A DNA stretch of 32,560 nt from Acidobacteriota bacterium (GCA_030066195.1 JASJCB010000110.1:1-32560); one strand, 5' to 3'; numbered from the stretch's first letter, positions 15,086 to 23,750 are shown. The notes: generated by a model from the sequence alone, not told the origin. A program made the numbers and translations.

Positions 15086-15946
15086 ATGCCCCGAATAAGC
15101 AGCCAGGAAGAGTTTCGGGAACTGGTCCTGAAAAACTTGACCAAATTGCCTCCGCAACAACAGTTGATTGCCGAGTACCTGATGGGTCATATCGACGAGG
15201 TGCCCTTTATCTCCGTCCCCAGGCTGGCGGAATTGGCCCGGGTCAGTGAAGCAACCGTGGTCCGTTTTGCCCAGCGCATCGGCTTCGACGGTTTCAGCGC
15301 CATGAAGGCGGCTCTCACCGAAATGGTGCGCGGCCAGGTCTCGTCACGCGGCAGTGATGTGACGTTACCCGGGGATGACCAGGAAACGTTGGAGTTGGTG
15401 ATCCATCAGGAAACCGGGAATATCCATCGCCTGGCCAATGAAATCGAGCCCGAGGCATTGAGCGAGGCCGCGGGAGCCGTTTTTGCCGCGCGTCATACCT
15501 ATATCTTCGGTTTGGGTATTTCCTCCATTCTGGCCGATCTTTCCGCCTACCTGTTCACGCAGATCGGACTCCGGGCGACGGTTCTGACCACGCGCTTTTC
15601 CTCTCCGTTGGAGCAGTTGGTGGTCCTTCAGCCGAAAGACATGTTGATGGTATTCTCCTATCCGCCGTTCTCCGCCCAAACCATCGAGATGGTAAAAGAC
15701 GCCCATTCCCGGTCCATCACCACCCTGGCCGTGACCGACCGCCTGACGGCGCCGATTGCGCCCTACGCCGATCACCTCTTCCGCGTGCGCAGCACCAACA
15801 GCATGTTCACCAACGCCTTGGGCGCGGCGACGGTGTTTTTGAACGCACTGATCACGGAGATCGCGACCCTGCACGGAGAGCATGCCTCCCGAGCGGTGGG
15901 CCGCATCAACCGCATCCTTACCGAGGACGACAACCTGCTGTCGTAA
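15086..15946 (+). CDS. RpiR/MurR-family transcriptional regulator with SIS domain
   Basis: The protein has 286 aa. The start at 15086 is preferred over ATG 15074 because GGGAGGGA lies between them as the ribosome binding site. The N-terminal HTH_6 domain spans about residues 1-80 (KLPPQQQLIAEYLMGH; then VPRLAELARVSEATVVRFAQ as the recognition-helix region). The C-terminal SIS domain is at about 120-270 (TYIFGLGISSILADLSAYLF, and DMLMVFSYPPFSAQTIEMV). SIS domains of this family bind phosphosugars such as GlcN-6-P or MurNAc-6-P. The nearby NagB-PIG-L, NagX and GH20 genes make an amino-sugar-phosphate effector likely (inference). It converges with the SCO1-type gene, whose end is 18 bp away. Confidence 0.93.
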   Translation: MPRISSQEEFRELVLKNLTKLPPQQQLIAEYLMGHIDEVPFISVPRLAELARVSEATVVRFAQRIGFDGFSAMKAALTEMVRGQVSSRGSDVTLPGDDQETLELVIHQETGNIHRLANEIEPEALSEAAGAVFAARHTYIFGLGISSILADLSAYLFTQIGLRATVLTTRFSSPLEQLVVLQPKDMLMVFSYPPFSAQTIEMVKDAHSRSITTLAVTDRLTAPIAPYADHLFRVRSTNSMFTNALGAATVFLNALITEIATLHGEHASRAVGRINRILTEDDNLLS

Positions 15947-15964
15947 AGACACAAATCAGGCGGC

Positions 15965-16558
15965 TTATTCCGACAGCAACCGCCCGATATCCTCGGAAAG
16001 GCTTTCCACCTCTTCCTTTTCGGTGCCCTCGTAAAACCCGCGCACATTGCCCTTGCGGTCCACAAGGACAAACCGCGTGCTGTGGCTCAACAACATCTCG
16101 GCGCTTGCCAGGCGGAAGCCGTCTTTATCCACCAGCCGACCGATTTCTTCCTTGGGCCCGGTCAGGAAATGCCACTGACTGGTATCGGCATTCAATTTTT
16201 TGGCGTAGAGATTCAGCTTTTCAGGCGTATCGGTCTCCGGGTCCACGGTGATGTTGACTAATTGGACCTTCTTGTTGCCCTGGTGATTTTGTTGCAGCAC
16301 GCCCATGTGCTTGGCCATGGTGGGACAGGGGCCGCCGCAGGAGCTGAAAAAGAAATCGGCCACCCAGACCTTGCCGTCCAGGCGAGCGCTGTCGAAGGTT
16401 TGACCGGAACTGTCGGTCAACTTGAATTCGGGCGCCTTGCCCAATACGGGCAGCGGCGGGCCGGTATTTTCAGGTTCGTAAAGAATCAGTGCGCCCAGGG
16501 TGATCAACCCCATCAAAAAAAAGGCGCCGGCGAGAATGATCAGAGGTTTCGGTTGCAC
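15965..16558 (-). CDS. SCO1/SenC-family membrane-anchored copper/thioredoxin-fold protein
   Basis: The protein has 197 aa. The start at 16558 follows CGGAG. One N-terminal transmembrane anchor (about 6-27) is followed by a periplasmic thioredoxin-fold domain. The SCO metal-binding set is complete: Cys74 and Cys78 in SSCGGPCPTM, and distal His159 in LLSHSTRFVLVD. SCO proteins deliver copper to the CuA centre of cytochrome c oxidase or act as thiol reductants. No oxidase subunit gene is in the window, so this copy is away from its usual context. It lies between the regulator and the amino-sugar enzyme, probably by chance. Confidence 0.93.
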   Translation of the reverse strand: MQPKPLIILAGAFFLMGLITLGALILYEPENTGPPLPVLGKAPEFKLTDSSGQTFDSARLDGKVWVADFFFSSCGGPCPTMAKHMGVLQQNHQGNKKVQLVNITVDPETDTPEKLNLYAKKLNADTSQWHFLTGPKEEIGRLVDKDGFRLASAEMLLSHSTRFVLVDRKGNVRGFYEGTEKEEVESLSEDIGRLLSE

Positions 16559-16627
16559 ATATCACTCCGAAAGCAGAGATAAGCTGTCATCCGACAGCGT
16601 TTCCGCAAGATACCATAGTTGGTAGGT

Positions 16628-16655
16628 TGAATAAAGCCTTGAGGCGGCTTTGGGT
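16628..16655 (-). terminator. Weak terminator after the NagB-PIG-L gene
   Basis: On the minus strand AAAGCC-GCCTCAA-GGCTTT is followed by ATTCAA, giving a 6-bp stem with a short T-rich tail (GGCTTTATT). It lies about 15-40 bp after the stop codon at 16670. The stem is short, so termination may be partial. Confidence 0.4.
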
Positions 16656-16669
16656 CTCGCCGCTCCAGC

Positions 16670-19036
16670 CTAAAATAGGCGCTGCCGCTCCGTGGTTTCC
16701 GCCAGTTCCCTGGATGCGGCGAAAAAGGTTGCCGCATCCATGTCCTTCAGGAAGACGAAGGCTCCGGCCGAGCGTAGGCGACGGTTCTCATTGGCCGGGA
16801 AGAATTCGTCCCCAAGCAGAGTGCGGAGTTGCCGGTATTGGTCTACCTGGATTTTCCGGACCGCCAGGCTGAAGGGACCGTCGTAGGCGTAGCTTGGGAA
16901 AGAGGCCTCTGCCTGAGAGGCGAACGATTGCATGAAGATCTGGTGCAGAGCGGCCAGGGCCGCGTGGTCGACGGGCGCCATACGGTCGACCTCAGTCGGA
17001 TGGAACCGGTACCACACGTTGCGGTAACCCCAGACCCGAATATCCTTGCGGCCGGTTTCCGTTGCGTAAATCTCCAGGGCTGCCGATACCGCCTGCAATA
17101 CCTTGTAGTGGGTGTCCGGTCCGCTGCCTTCCGGGTCCATCGCCACCGTGACTACCGTGGGCTTCACACGGCGCATGGTTTCGACCACCGGCAATACGTC
17201 GCGTTCCATCTCCGGCTCCTCGGTGAAGATGTCGCCCTTGTAGAAACCCAGCCGGCTGTGGATGATGTTGTCGTTGCGAAACCCGAAATGGCCCCAGAGA
17301 ACGTCCGCCTCCCACTCGCGCATCATGCCTTTCAGCTTCTGGATCTTGGGCTCATCTTTTTTACCGGGATAGGTTTCGGAGAAATAGGCGGCCAGGGAGT
17401 TCAGGCGGGCGTCGATTGCTTCCTTACCAGTATCTCCCCAGATGTAGTGTAGGCACCAGATGAGGCGACGAGCGACCGCATCCTCCGCTTTTCCTTTGTC
17501 CCCGGAAGCCTGCGCGTCCAGGAAGTCAAAGACCTCGCGATTACGCGCCTCGTTGTTTTCGGCGGCGAAATCCCCGGCATCGTTCAAAACATCGAAGCGA
17601 TCATCGGTCAAGAATTGCCGGGCCCGGTGGACGCGTTCACCCATGAAGCTGTTGGTAACCGCGTTGAAGCCGCTGGTCAGGTAGTTGAAATAGTGCCGGT
17701 TGCCGGGCTCCCGCATCAGTTCAAGCAAATAGGGCAGATAACCCAACATGATATCGTCGTGATGGGGCGCGGTGTGCAGGAAGATCTGATCCCTGGGCAG
17801 GTCTTCGGCCGCTTCCAAGCGTTGACGGTAGGTATCGATTACCTGATCGCGAATTCGGTCGAAGTCATCCGCATACCGATCGGCAAGCAACTGACCGGAA
17901 GGCGTGGCGCTCATATCTGCCGGGGTCAACCGGTCCAGGGAGATGTTTTTGGCCAGGGCCGCGTCTGTAATCAGACGGGCGCGAGTCTTGTCGTCCCAGA
18001 TTTCCTGCTCGGATAAATCAAGGCAGGCGCGTTCCGCCAACAGTTTGGCAGCACCACTGGTCAGATAAAAGGCTGCATTCTTCAACTTGTGCAGGGCCGA
18101 AGCGGGCACACGGTTGGTAGGCGGCGTCTCGATTGCGTCGCGCACAACGGCCGCCTTGGTCTCGCCGGCCGCGATAATGACAACCGTGGTTTCGGGATTG
18201 TGGGCGATGGTGTCCAGGCCGATGGTGATCACCAACCGGTCCCGCGAAACCTCGATTCCGCCCAGATCCCCGGCCGCCGCTGCCTGAGTCTCGTAATTGG
18301 TGGGACAGAGTCGGGTAGTGCAATAGTGATCGGAGCCGCGCACGTTGAAGCCGATGTGACCGTCGGGCCCGATCCCGCCCAGGAAGAAACCGATGCCGCC
18401 CAGTTCACGGATGCGCGCCTCGTAATTCGTACAGAACTGATCGACCGCGTCCAACACGCGCTTGCGCCGGCTTTCCGCATCGTCTCGCGGGGGGCGTGTT
18501 CGCAGGCTCAGGTCAACCTTGTGATCGGGCCAGATCTCGGCCAGGGTCTCGCCGGGATGCAGACCGATAGCATTGGGATCGATGAGCAGCGCCTTGTTCG
18601 GGTCCAGGCCGAAACCTTCCATATAGTATTTGTTCACGTAATGGAAGAAGCTGTTTTCCTGCGCGGAATCGATGGGGTAGAACTCGTCGATTTGAATGAA
18701 GTAGAAGCTGTGCATGGCCGGCTTATGCCCCGGGTCGATCCCGTAGGTTTCCAACAGCAGGCGAACATCGGGCGTATGCCAATTGGTTATCAGATGCGAG
18801 ACCCATTTGATGAAGTGTTCGGGGGTTTTGCCGGTGGGTAGCGAAATCGTCCAGCCCTCATGTCGTTGCGCCCATTCCAGAAAGCGCAGGGCGGTGAGTT
18901 TACCCAACTCCGGGAAACAGTCGACCACAAGTGTGCGGATCTTCTCCGTGGGCGCGTAACGAGCCGAGCGGCCGGTGCGATCGAGCACGGTTTGCTCGAC
19001 CAGGGAGTGGTCTTTGGATTGCCTCGAACGAGCCAT
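16670..19036 (-). CDS. nagB: Glucosamine-6-phosphate deaminase (NagB-like) fused to PIG-L/LmbE deacetylase-like domain
   Basis: The protein has 788 aa and is cytoplasmic. The start at 19036 follows TTAGGAG. The N-terminal half (about 30-360) is a glucosamine-6-phosphate isomerase/deaminase domain. It has SLPTGKTP (phosphate-loop motif), Asp117 in FIQIDEF, and FLGGIGPDGHIGFN with Asp225 and His227. The position of the E. coli NagB catalytic Glu148 is Val232 here. The C-terminal half (about 410-788) is PIG-L/LmbE-like, with APHHDDIMLG (425-428, metal-binding His/Asp) and a second metal site in DPEGSGPDTHYKV. PIG-L enzymes remove N-acetyl groups from GlcNAc compounds. Related two-domain proteins are known in Bacteroidota, but at about 660 aa are shorter (from memory). 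Together the halves could turn GlcNAc-6-P into fructose-6-P; that coupling is inference. Confidence 0.92.
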   Translation of the reverse strand: MARSRQSKDHSLVEQTVLDRTGRSARYAPTEKIRTLVVDCFPELGKLTALRFLEWAQRHEGWTISLPTGKTPEHFIKWVSHLITNWHTPDVRLLLETYGIDPGHKPAMHSFYFIQIDEFYPIDSAQENSFFHYVNKYYMEGFGLDPNKALLIDPNAIGLHPGETLAEIWPDHKVDLSLRTRPPRDDAESRRKRVLDAVDQFCTNYEARIRELGGIGFFLGGIGPDGHIGFNVRGSDHYCTTRLCPTNYETQAAAAGDLGGIEVSRDRLVITIGLDTIAHNPETTVVIIAAGETKAAVVRDAIETPPTNRVPASALHKLKNAAFYLTSGAAKLLAERACLDLSEQEIWDDKTRARLITDAALAKNISLDRLTPADMSATPSGQLLADRYADDFDRIRDQVIDTYRQRLEAAEDLPRDQIFLHTAPHHDDIMLGYLPYLLELMREPGNRHYFNYLTSGFNAVTNSFMGERVHRARQFLTDDRFDVLNDAGDFAAENNEARNREVFDFLDAQASGDKGKAEDAVARRLIWCLHYIWGDTGKEAIDARLNSLAAYFSETYPGKKDEPKIQKLKGMMREWEADVLWGHFGFRNDNIIHSRLGFYKGDIFTEEPEMERDVLPVVETMRRVKPTVVTVAMDPEGSGPDTHYKVLQAVSAALEIYATETGRKDIRVWGYRNVWYRFHPTEVDRMAPVDHAALAALHQIFMQSFASQAEASFPSYAYDGPFSLAVRKIQVDQYRQLRTLLGDEFFPANENRRLRSAGAFVFLKDMDAATFFAASRELAETTERQRLF

Positions 19037-19361
19037 TGCGCTACTCCTAAACCTTCCTGTGAGCTTTCACTTGCGCTCGCGGTGCGTTCTTCAGGGTCTT
19101 CAGATCTTTCTTAACGGCCGGTTTCGAACCCTCTCAACCGGGAAGGTCCAGATGAGAAGTTGGTTTGTTTAATGTGTTTACAAAGTGCGCAAAATATTAT
19201 CCAGCTCATGCTGGATCTTGGTTATTATATGGGAGGCACCTGGCTTTGACCACAGTTTTCTATGCCGGGTTCAAGCAAGACCCCAGCGCTCACGGCACGA
19301 TTTGCTTCATGGTGTAAGTCCATGGCGGTAATCTTCTATCTACCTGACAGGATTCTAATTT
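19037..19361. other. Divergent intergenic region between nagB-like and nagX-like genes, 325 bp
   Basis: It holds the control regions of two divergent amino-sugar genes. The middle is AT-rich (19160-19230) and contains the dyad listed separately. TTTACAAAGTGCGCAAAATA in that patch includes possible -35/-10 pieces, but none at standard spacing on either strand. No small gene was supported. Confidence 0.5.
19199..19228 (+). promoter_or_regulatory. Candidate operator dyad with -10 element upstream of nagX-like gene
   Basis: ATCCAGC-TCAT-GCTGGAT at 19199-19216 is a perfect 7-bp inverted repeat. TATTAT at 19223-19228 is a good -10, placing the dyad over the -35 region, where no clear -35 hexamer exists. 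A regulator binding there, for example the nearby RpiR protein, is a reasonable guess but untested. Confidence 0.35.
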
Positions 19362-20468
19362 ATGGATGTTAATCATCGCTTTGTAGCGCTTGACGCCTTT
19401 CGTGGCTTCACCATTGCCGGTATGATCTTGGTCAACACGCCCGGCAGTTGGTCTCACGTCTACGCGCCTTTGCGTCACGCCGCCTGGCATGGATGTACGC
19501 CCACCGACCTGGTCTTTCCCTTCTTTCTATTCATCACCGGAACCGCCATGTGGTTCTCCATGCGCAAACAAAGAGAGGCGCCGCGCGGCATGGTGCTGAA
19601 AAAACTCGCGCGGCGCGTCGCCGTGATCTTCCTGATCGGCCTGGCCTTGAACGCGTTCCCCTTTGTTCGCGACTACAGCAACTTGCGCTTCCTCGGTGTG
19701 TTGCAGCGGATTGCCCTGGCTTACGGCATGGCGGCGCTGCTTTGCTTGTGGTTGAACCGGCGCGCTCTGTGGTGGGTGATGGGCGGTACGCTGATCGGTT
19801 ACTGGATCTTACTGGCAGCTTTCGGCGGCAGCGATCCCTATGCCTTGGAAACCAATCTTGTGCGCACCATCGACCTGGCTGTTCTGGGCGAGGCGCACCT
19901 TTGGCGAGGCACCGGCATTGCCTTCGATCCCGAGGGCCTGCTGTCCACGCTGCCGGCCGTGGTCTCCGTACTGTTCGGTTATCAAACCGGCGCTTCAATC
20001 ACCGGCCGTGACCGCCTTGAAGTGTTGCGCCCGTTGTTCTATTGGGGCTTCGGCTCGGTGGCCGTCGGCTGGGTATGGGGTCTGGTTTTTCCCGTCAACA
20101 AGGCGCTGTGGACCAGTTCCTATGTAGTCCTGACCACCGGTTGGGCCCTGCTCACCCTGGGTTTGTTTATTTTGTTGATCGACCTGCGCGGTTACAAGCG
20201 TTGGGCGCAACCCTTTTTGGTCTTCGGCATGAACTCGCTCTTCTCGTACGTGCTCAGTATTTTGTGGGTGCTGATAACCATTCACCTCATCCGACTGCCC
20301 GGTCCCAAGGGCGAAACTCTCAACGGATACACATGGCTTTACCAACAGGTATTCAAACCCCTGGCCGGGCCGCTCAACGGCTCTTTGCTGTTTGCGCTTT
20401 TCCATGTAGCCCTGATCTGGACAGCCGCTCTGCTGCTGTGGCGCAAACGCATTTTTATAAAAATTTAA
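19362..20468 (+). CDS. nagX: NagX-like inner-membrane acetyltransferase (HGSNAT/DUF5009 family)
   Basis: The protein has 368 aa and about ten transmembrane helices. The start at 19362 has AGGA 9 bases upstream. Family hallmarks are ALDAFRGFTIAGMILVN at the N-terminus, LRHAAWHGCTPTDLVFPFFL near residue 37 (the conserved His/Asp region thought to take part in acetyl transfer) and a later RIALAYGMAALL helix. Human HGSNAT acetylates terminal glucosamine across the lysosomal membrane. Bacterial NagX is found in GlcNAc and chitin operons, where it is proposed to act on or transport amino sugars. It lies 20 bp upstream of the GH20 gene on the same strand, so an operon is likely. The direction and substrate of its reaction are not proven. 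Confidence 0.92.
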   Translation: MDVNHRFVALDAFRGFTIAGMILVNTPGSWSHVYAPLRHAAWHGCTPTDLVFPFFLFITGTAMWFSMRKQREAPRGMVLKKLARRVAVIFLIGLALNAFPFVRDYSNLRFLGVLQRIALAYGMAALLCLWLNRRALWWVMGGTLIGYWILLAAFGGSDPYALETNLVRTIDLAVLGEAHLWRGTGIAFDPEGLLSTLPAVVSVLFGYQTGASITGRDRLEVLRPLFYWGFGSVAVGWVWGLVFPVNKALWTSSYVVLTTGWALLTLGLFILLIDLRGYKRWAQPFLVFGMNSLFSYVLSILWVLITIHLIRLPGPKGETLNGYTWLYQQVFKPLAGPLNGSLLFALFHVALIWTAALLLWRKRIFIKI

Positions 20469-20488
20469 ATCGTGAACGGGGTGGTTCT

Positions 20489-23062
20489 ATGCTCAGATTG
20501 TTCCTGGTATCTTTGGTGATGATTATATTTACCGCGTGCCGAACTCCCGAACAAACACTCGGCCCTTTTAAGGTCGGCTTCAAGCTGAAGCAGAATATGC
20601 TGAACGGCGAGGAACGATTCGCGGCCGAGATCAGCCTGAAGAATAACGGCGTCGTGCCCCTCGCCGGCGGTTGGAAATTGTTCTTCAACTCGATCCGCAA
20701 GATCGATCCCGGGAGCCTGCCTAAAGGGCTGCGTTTGGAACATATCAACGGCGATTTTTTCTGCCTCTCCGCACCCGAGGATTTTGCAGTTCTGAACCCC
20801 GGCGACACCCTGAACATTCCCTACAGGGGAGATCATTGGCTGATCAAGAATGGCAACGCGCCCTCCGGTTTCTACCTGGAGTTGAAGGGCAAGGACGGCC
20901 GCGCCTTCGTGATGGATATCGGCCACGCCGAGATCACCCCGATCGAGCCCAACCAAACCCAACGCAAGCAAGGCGATCAACTGCCGGTCCCGGATGCCGC
21001 ATCCACCTTTGCGGCCAATGAAAAGCTGTACGAATTATCCCTGAAGGACGTCCCCAAGATCATCCCCACGCCGCTTTTTGTCGAGAACCTGGCCGATACC
21101 GGCGGCTATAAATTCGCCCCGGACATGACGATTGCCTACACTCGGGATGTGGAGAACGAAGCAAAATACCTGGTTGATTACCTGACCCCCATCCTGGGCG
21201 GCGCACCGAAATTACAGGAGGGCTCCGAGGGCATTATCCGGCTGAAGTTGGGTAAGGTCGACATTGACGGCAAGCCCGCGTCCTTCGGCAGCGAGGCCTA
21301 CCGAATGGACATTATTTTGAGGGAAGGCGTGACCATCACGGGCAGCGATCCCGCCGGTGTCTTTTACGGGGTGCAAAGCTTCTGTTCCCTGATTACCCCC
21401 ACGCCCGTAAGCGGTATCATTCCCGTTGTCTACAATCAGCGCATCATCGACCGTCCACGTTTCAAATACCGGGGCATGCATCTGGACGTAGCGCGCAACT
21501 TCCAACCCATGGCCTCGGTCAAACGCATGCTGGATATCATGGCTTTCTACAAGCTGAACAAGTTCCACTTTCACCTGACCGATGACGAGGGCTGGCGTCT
21601 GGAAATTCCGGGCCTGCCGGAACTCACGGAGGTCGGCGGGCACCGGGGCCACGATCCATCCGAAACCACCGCCCTGCTTCCAGCCTATGGTTCCGGCCCC
21701 AACCGCAACGGTAATTCATTCGGCAGCGGCTTCTACACCCGCGAGCAGTTCAAGGAGATCCTGGCCTACGCCGCCGCCCGCCACATCGAAGTAATACCCG
21801 AGATCGACCTGCCCGGTCACGCACGCGCCGCCATCGTGGCCATGAAGGCCCGTCACAAAAAACTGACCGCCGAGGGCCGCATTGACGAGGCCGCCGAATA
21901 CCTCCTGCACGATCCCGACGATACCTCCGCATACAAATCGGTGCAAGGGTTTAACGATAACGTGGTCTGCGTGGGTCGAGAATCCACCTATGCCTTTTTC
22001 GAAAAGGTGGTCGACGAACTGATTCTGATGTACCGTGAATCCGGCGCAAGCCTGACCGCCGTCCATACGGGAGGTGACGAGGTTCCCCGCGGCGTCTGGA
22101 CCCAATCGCCCATTTGTCAACGCGTTCAACAAACCTTGCCCGAGAACAAGGACCTGGGTAACTACTTCCTGGGACGCATCAACGAGATCTTGAGCAAGCG
22201 AAAGTTGAAAACCGCCGGTTGGGAAGAGATTGCCATGCGCCGTGACGGCCGAGGCCATGCGGCACCGAGCCCCAACCCGGCGATGTTGGATAAGGGTCTC
22301 ATTCCTTATGTCTGGAACAGCGTCACCGGAGGGGGGGCGGAGGATCTGGCCTACAAACTGGCCAACGCCGGTTACGAGGTTGTGCTGTCCAATGTCACCA
22401 ATCTGTATTTCGATTTGGCGGAGAACAAGCACCCCGAGGAACCAGGTTTCTATTGGGCCGGATTCCTCACCTCGCGTCAACCCTGGGAGCTGCAGCCCCT
22501 GGACATGCTCACCGGTTCCAAGCTGGACAAGATGGGTAAACCGTTGCCGCCCGACTACTGGCAGGATCACGTACGCCTGAACCGGGAAGCCCGCAAGAAC
22601 ATCCTTGGCATCCAAGGTCAGTTGTGGAGCGAAACCCTGACAACGCCCGGCGCCATGGACTACATGGCGTATCCACGCATCCTGGCTCTGGCCGAACGCG
22701 CCTGGGCGCCCGAGCCGGATTGGGCGAAAAGCGACAATGAAGCCGCTCGCGAAGAAGCCTGGAATCGCTTTGCCAATGCGCTGGGTCAACGTCAATTACC
22801 GCGACTTGATTGGCAATTCGGCGCACCTGCCTACCGCCTGCCGCCTCCCGGCGCGGTGATTCGAGACGGCAAACTGCTGGCCAACTGCGCCTTCCCGGGA
22901 TTACCGATCCACTACACCACGGACGGCAGCGAGCCGACGAAGGACTCGCCGCGCTACGAGGGTCCTGTCGCGGTTGTGGGGCCGGTTGCCCTGTGCACCT
23001 TGGATCGGAACGGACGCGGCAGCCGCATCATCCGCTTGAATGCCGACGGAAGCGAACGATGA
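20489..23062 (+). CDS. GH20 beta-N-acetylhexosaminidase lipoprotein
   Basis: The protein has 857 aa. The start at 20489 is chosen because it opens a lipoprotein signal (MLRLFLVSLVMIIFTAC, lipid-anchored Cys17) behind GGGGTGG. The same frame extends upstream only as a shadow of nagX. Domains in order are a CHB_HEX N-terminal carbohydrate-binding-like domain (about 25-160), GH20b (about 185-320), and a GH20 TIM barrel (about 325-760) with HFHLTDDEGWR and the catalytic pair Asp530-Glu531 in HTGGDE. A chitobiase C-terminal domain follows (about 782-857, IHYTTDGSEPT). It removes terminal GlcNAc or GalNAc from chitooligosaccharides or glycans by substrate-assisted catalysis, at the outer membrane or in the periplasm. 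Together with nagX and nagB-like it forms the amino-sugar module. Confidence 0.95.
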   Translation: MLRLFLVSLVMIIFTACRTPEQTLGPFKVGFKLKQNMLNGEERFAAEISLKNNGVVPLAGGWKLFFNSIRKIDPGSLPKGLRLEHINGDFFCLSAPEDFAVLNPGDTLNIPYRGDHWLIKNGNAPSGFYLELKGKDGRAFVMDIGHAEITPIEPNQTQRKQGDQLPVPDAASTFAANEKLYELSLKDVPKIIPTPLFVENLADTGGYKFAPDMTIAYTRDVENEAKYLVDYLTPILGGAPKLQEGSEGIIRLKLGKVDIDGKPASFGSEAYRMDIILREGVTITGSDPAGVFYGVQSFCSLITPTPVSGIIPVVYNQRIIDRPRFKYRGMHLDVARNFQPMASVKRMLDIMAFYKLNKFHFHLTDDEGWRLEIPGLPELTEVGGHRGHDPSETTALLPAYGSGPNRNGNSFGSGFYTREQFKEILAYAAARHIEVIPEIDLPGHARAAIVAMKARHKKLTAEGRIDEAAEYLLHDPDDTSAYKSVQGFNDNVVCVGRESTYAFFEKVVDELILMYRESGASLTAVHTGGDEVPRGVWTQSPICQRVQQTLPENKDLGNYFLGRINEILSKRKLKTAGWEEIAMRRDGRGHAAPSPNPAMLDKGLIPYVWNSVTGGGAEDLAYKLANAGYEVVLSNVTNLYFDLAENKHPEEPGFYWAGFLTSRQPWELQPLDMLTGSKLDKMGKPLPPDYWQDHVRLNREARKNILGIQGQLWSETLTTPGAMDYMAYPRILALAERAWAPEPDWAKSDNEAAREEAWNRFANALGQRQLPRLDWQFGAPAYRLPPPGAVIRDGKLLANCAFPGLPIHYTTDGSEPTKDSPRYEGPVAVVGPVALCTLDRNGRGSRIIRLNADGSER

Positions 23063-23163
23063 ACACCCCGCGCGACCCATCTCCAACAGTGGGTTCTGGC
23101 CGGGACATCGTCATATTGGACTCGGCCGCCCTGGTGCTGCACCACGAACTGGGACTGGTTTGA
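23059..23163 (+). CDS. Possible 34-aa ORF overlapping the GH20 stop
   Basis: The GH20 stop and this ATG overlap as ATGA (23059-23062), with GGAAGCG upstream, a layout typical of translational coupling. The product (MNTPRDPSPTVGSGRDIVIL plus 14 residues) is short and not recognised. It ends in a leucine-rich stretch. It may be a degraded gene tail or a chance frame. Confidence 0.25.
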   Translation: MNTPRDPSPTVGSGRDIVILDSAALVLHHELGLV

Positions 23164-23185
23164 GCATCCTTGTCCCGATTGCCTG

Positions 23186-23194
23186 TGGTATCCT
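23186..23194 (+). promoter_or_regulatory. Extended -10 element before the 23232 gene
   Basis: TGGTATCCT fits TG-N-TATNNT. It lies 38 bp before the ATG at 23232. The same TGGTATCNT pattern recurs before the genes at 23810 and 25223. No properly spaced -35 is present; extended -10 promoters can work without one. Confidence 0.4.
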
Positions 23195-23231
23195 TAAAAA
23201 CGATTGTTTTATGCGCCGGGAGTTTTTGCCA

Positions 23232-23684
23232 ATGCCGTCAACGCCGGGAAAACCGCCAGTCAAAAACAACGAGCGCTTCCTGCAAATCTGGCGTAGCGGT
23301 ATTTTATTGACCCTGGTCCTTGAAGAAACCACCGGCCGCAACTATGAAATCCTTCGCTTGACCGTCGGCTCGCTCACCCGGCATATTACCGTCAAGCCCG
23401 AGGAAGCTTCGCCGGCCGCCGTTCAGTTGATTGCCCCCTACGTGGCCGAAGGCTTTACCCGGCGAGGCAAGCGGCCCGCGGAAGCTCGTAAGGGACCCAT
23501 GCCTCCCTGGGGGCGCGGCGTCCACCATGAGGCGGCCCTCCGTGTGGTCAATCCCGGCGGTAATTTTTCTCTCTTCGGCGAAATTTGTCCCGACTGCGCC
23601 TCCCCTTCTCCTGTACAACGCTTCAAGGACCGGGACGGAAAAATGGTTTTTCGCTTTCTTTGTTGTAGACGTGAATATTATTGA
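23232..23684 (+). CDS. Small cytoplasmic hypothetical protein with C-terminal Cys cluster
   Basis: The protein has 150 aa and is not recognised. The start at 23232 has CGGGAG 9 bases upstream; an in-frame ATG at 23211 has no such site. The N-terminal half is predicted alpha/beta, with strand ERFLQIWRSGILLTLVLEE and GRNYEILRLTVGSLTRHITV, followed by a basic Pro/Gly-rich linker. The end has a CPDC pair and a CC pair (FGEICPDCAS, FRFLCCRREYY), which could bind zinc or a metal cluster as a small ribbon. It lies between the GH20 gene and the REC-kinase gene, each with its own likely promoter. No function is proposed. Confidence 0.65.
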   Translation: MPSTPGKPPVKNNERFLQIWRSGILLTLVLEETTGRNYEILRLTVGSLTRHITVKPEEASPAAVQLIAPYVAEGFTRRGKRPAEARKGPMPPWGRGVHHEAALRVVNPGGNFSLFGEICPDCASPSPVQRFKDRDGKMVFRFLCCRREYY

Positions 23685-23750
23685 GACCGACAACAAGGTA
23701 CGGCAGATATTGGAAGAGAACCGAAACTGCAATTTAAAACCTAAAAGGTT

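Noticed and set aside
20042..20488. N-terminal extension of the GH20 frame
   Set aside because: It overlaps the nagX coding sequence in another frame. The lipoprotein signal and GGGGTGG site at 20489 mark the true start.
21716..22795. 359-codon minus-strand frame
   Set aside because: It is antisense to the GH20 catalytic domain, with no motifs of its own.
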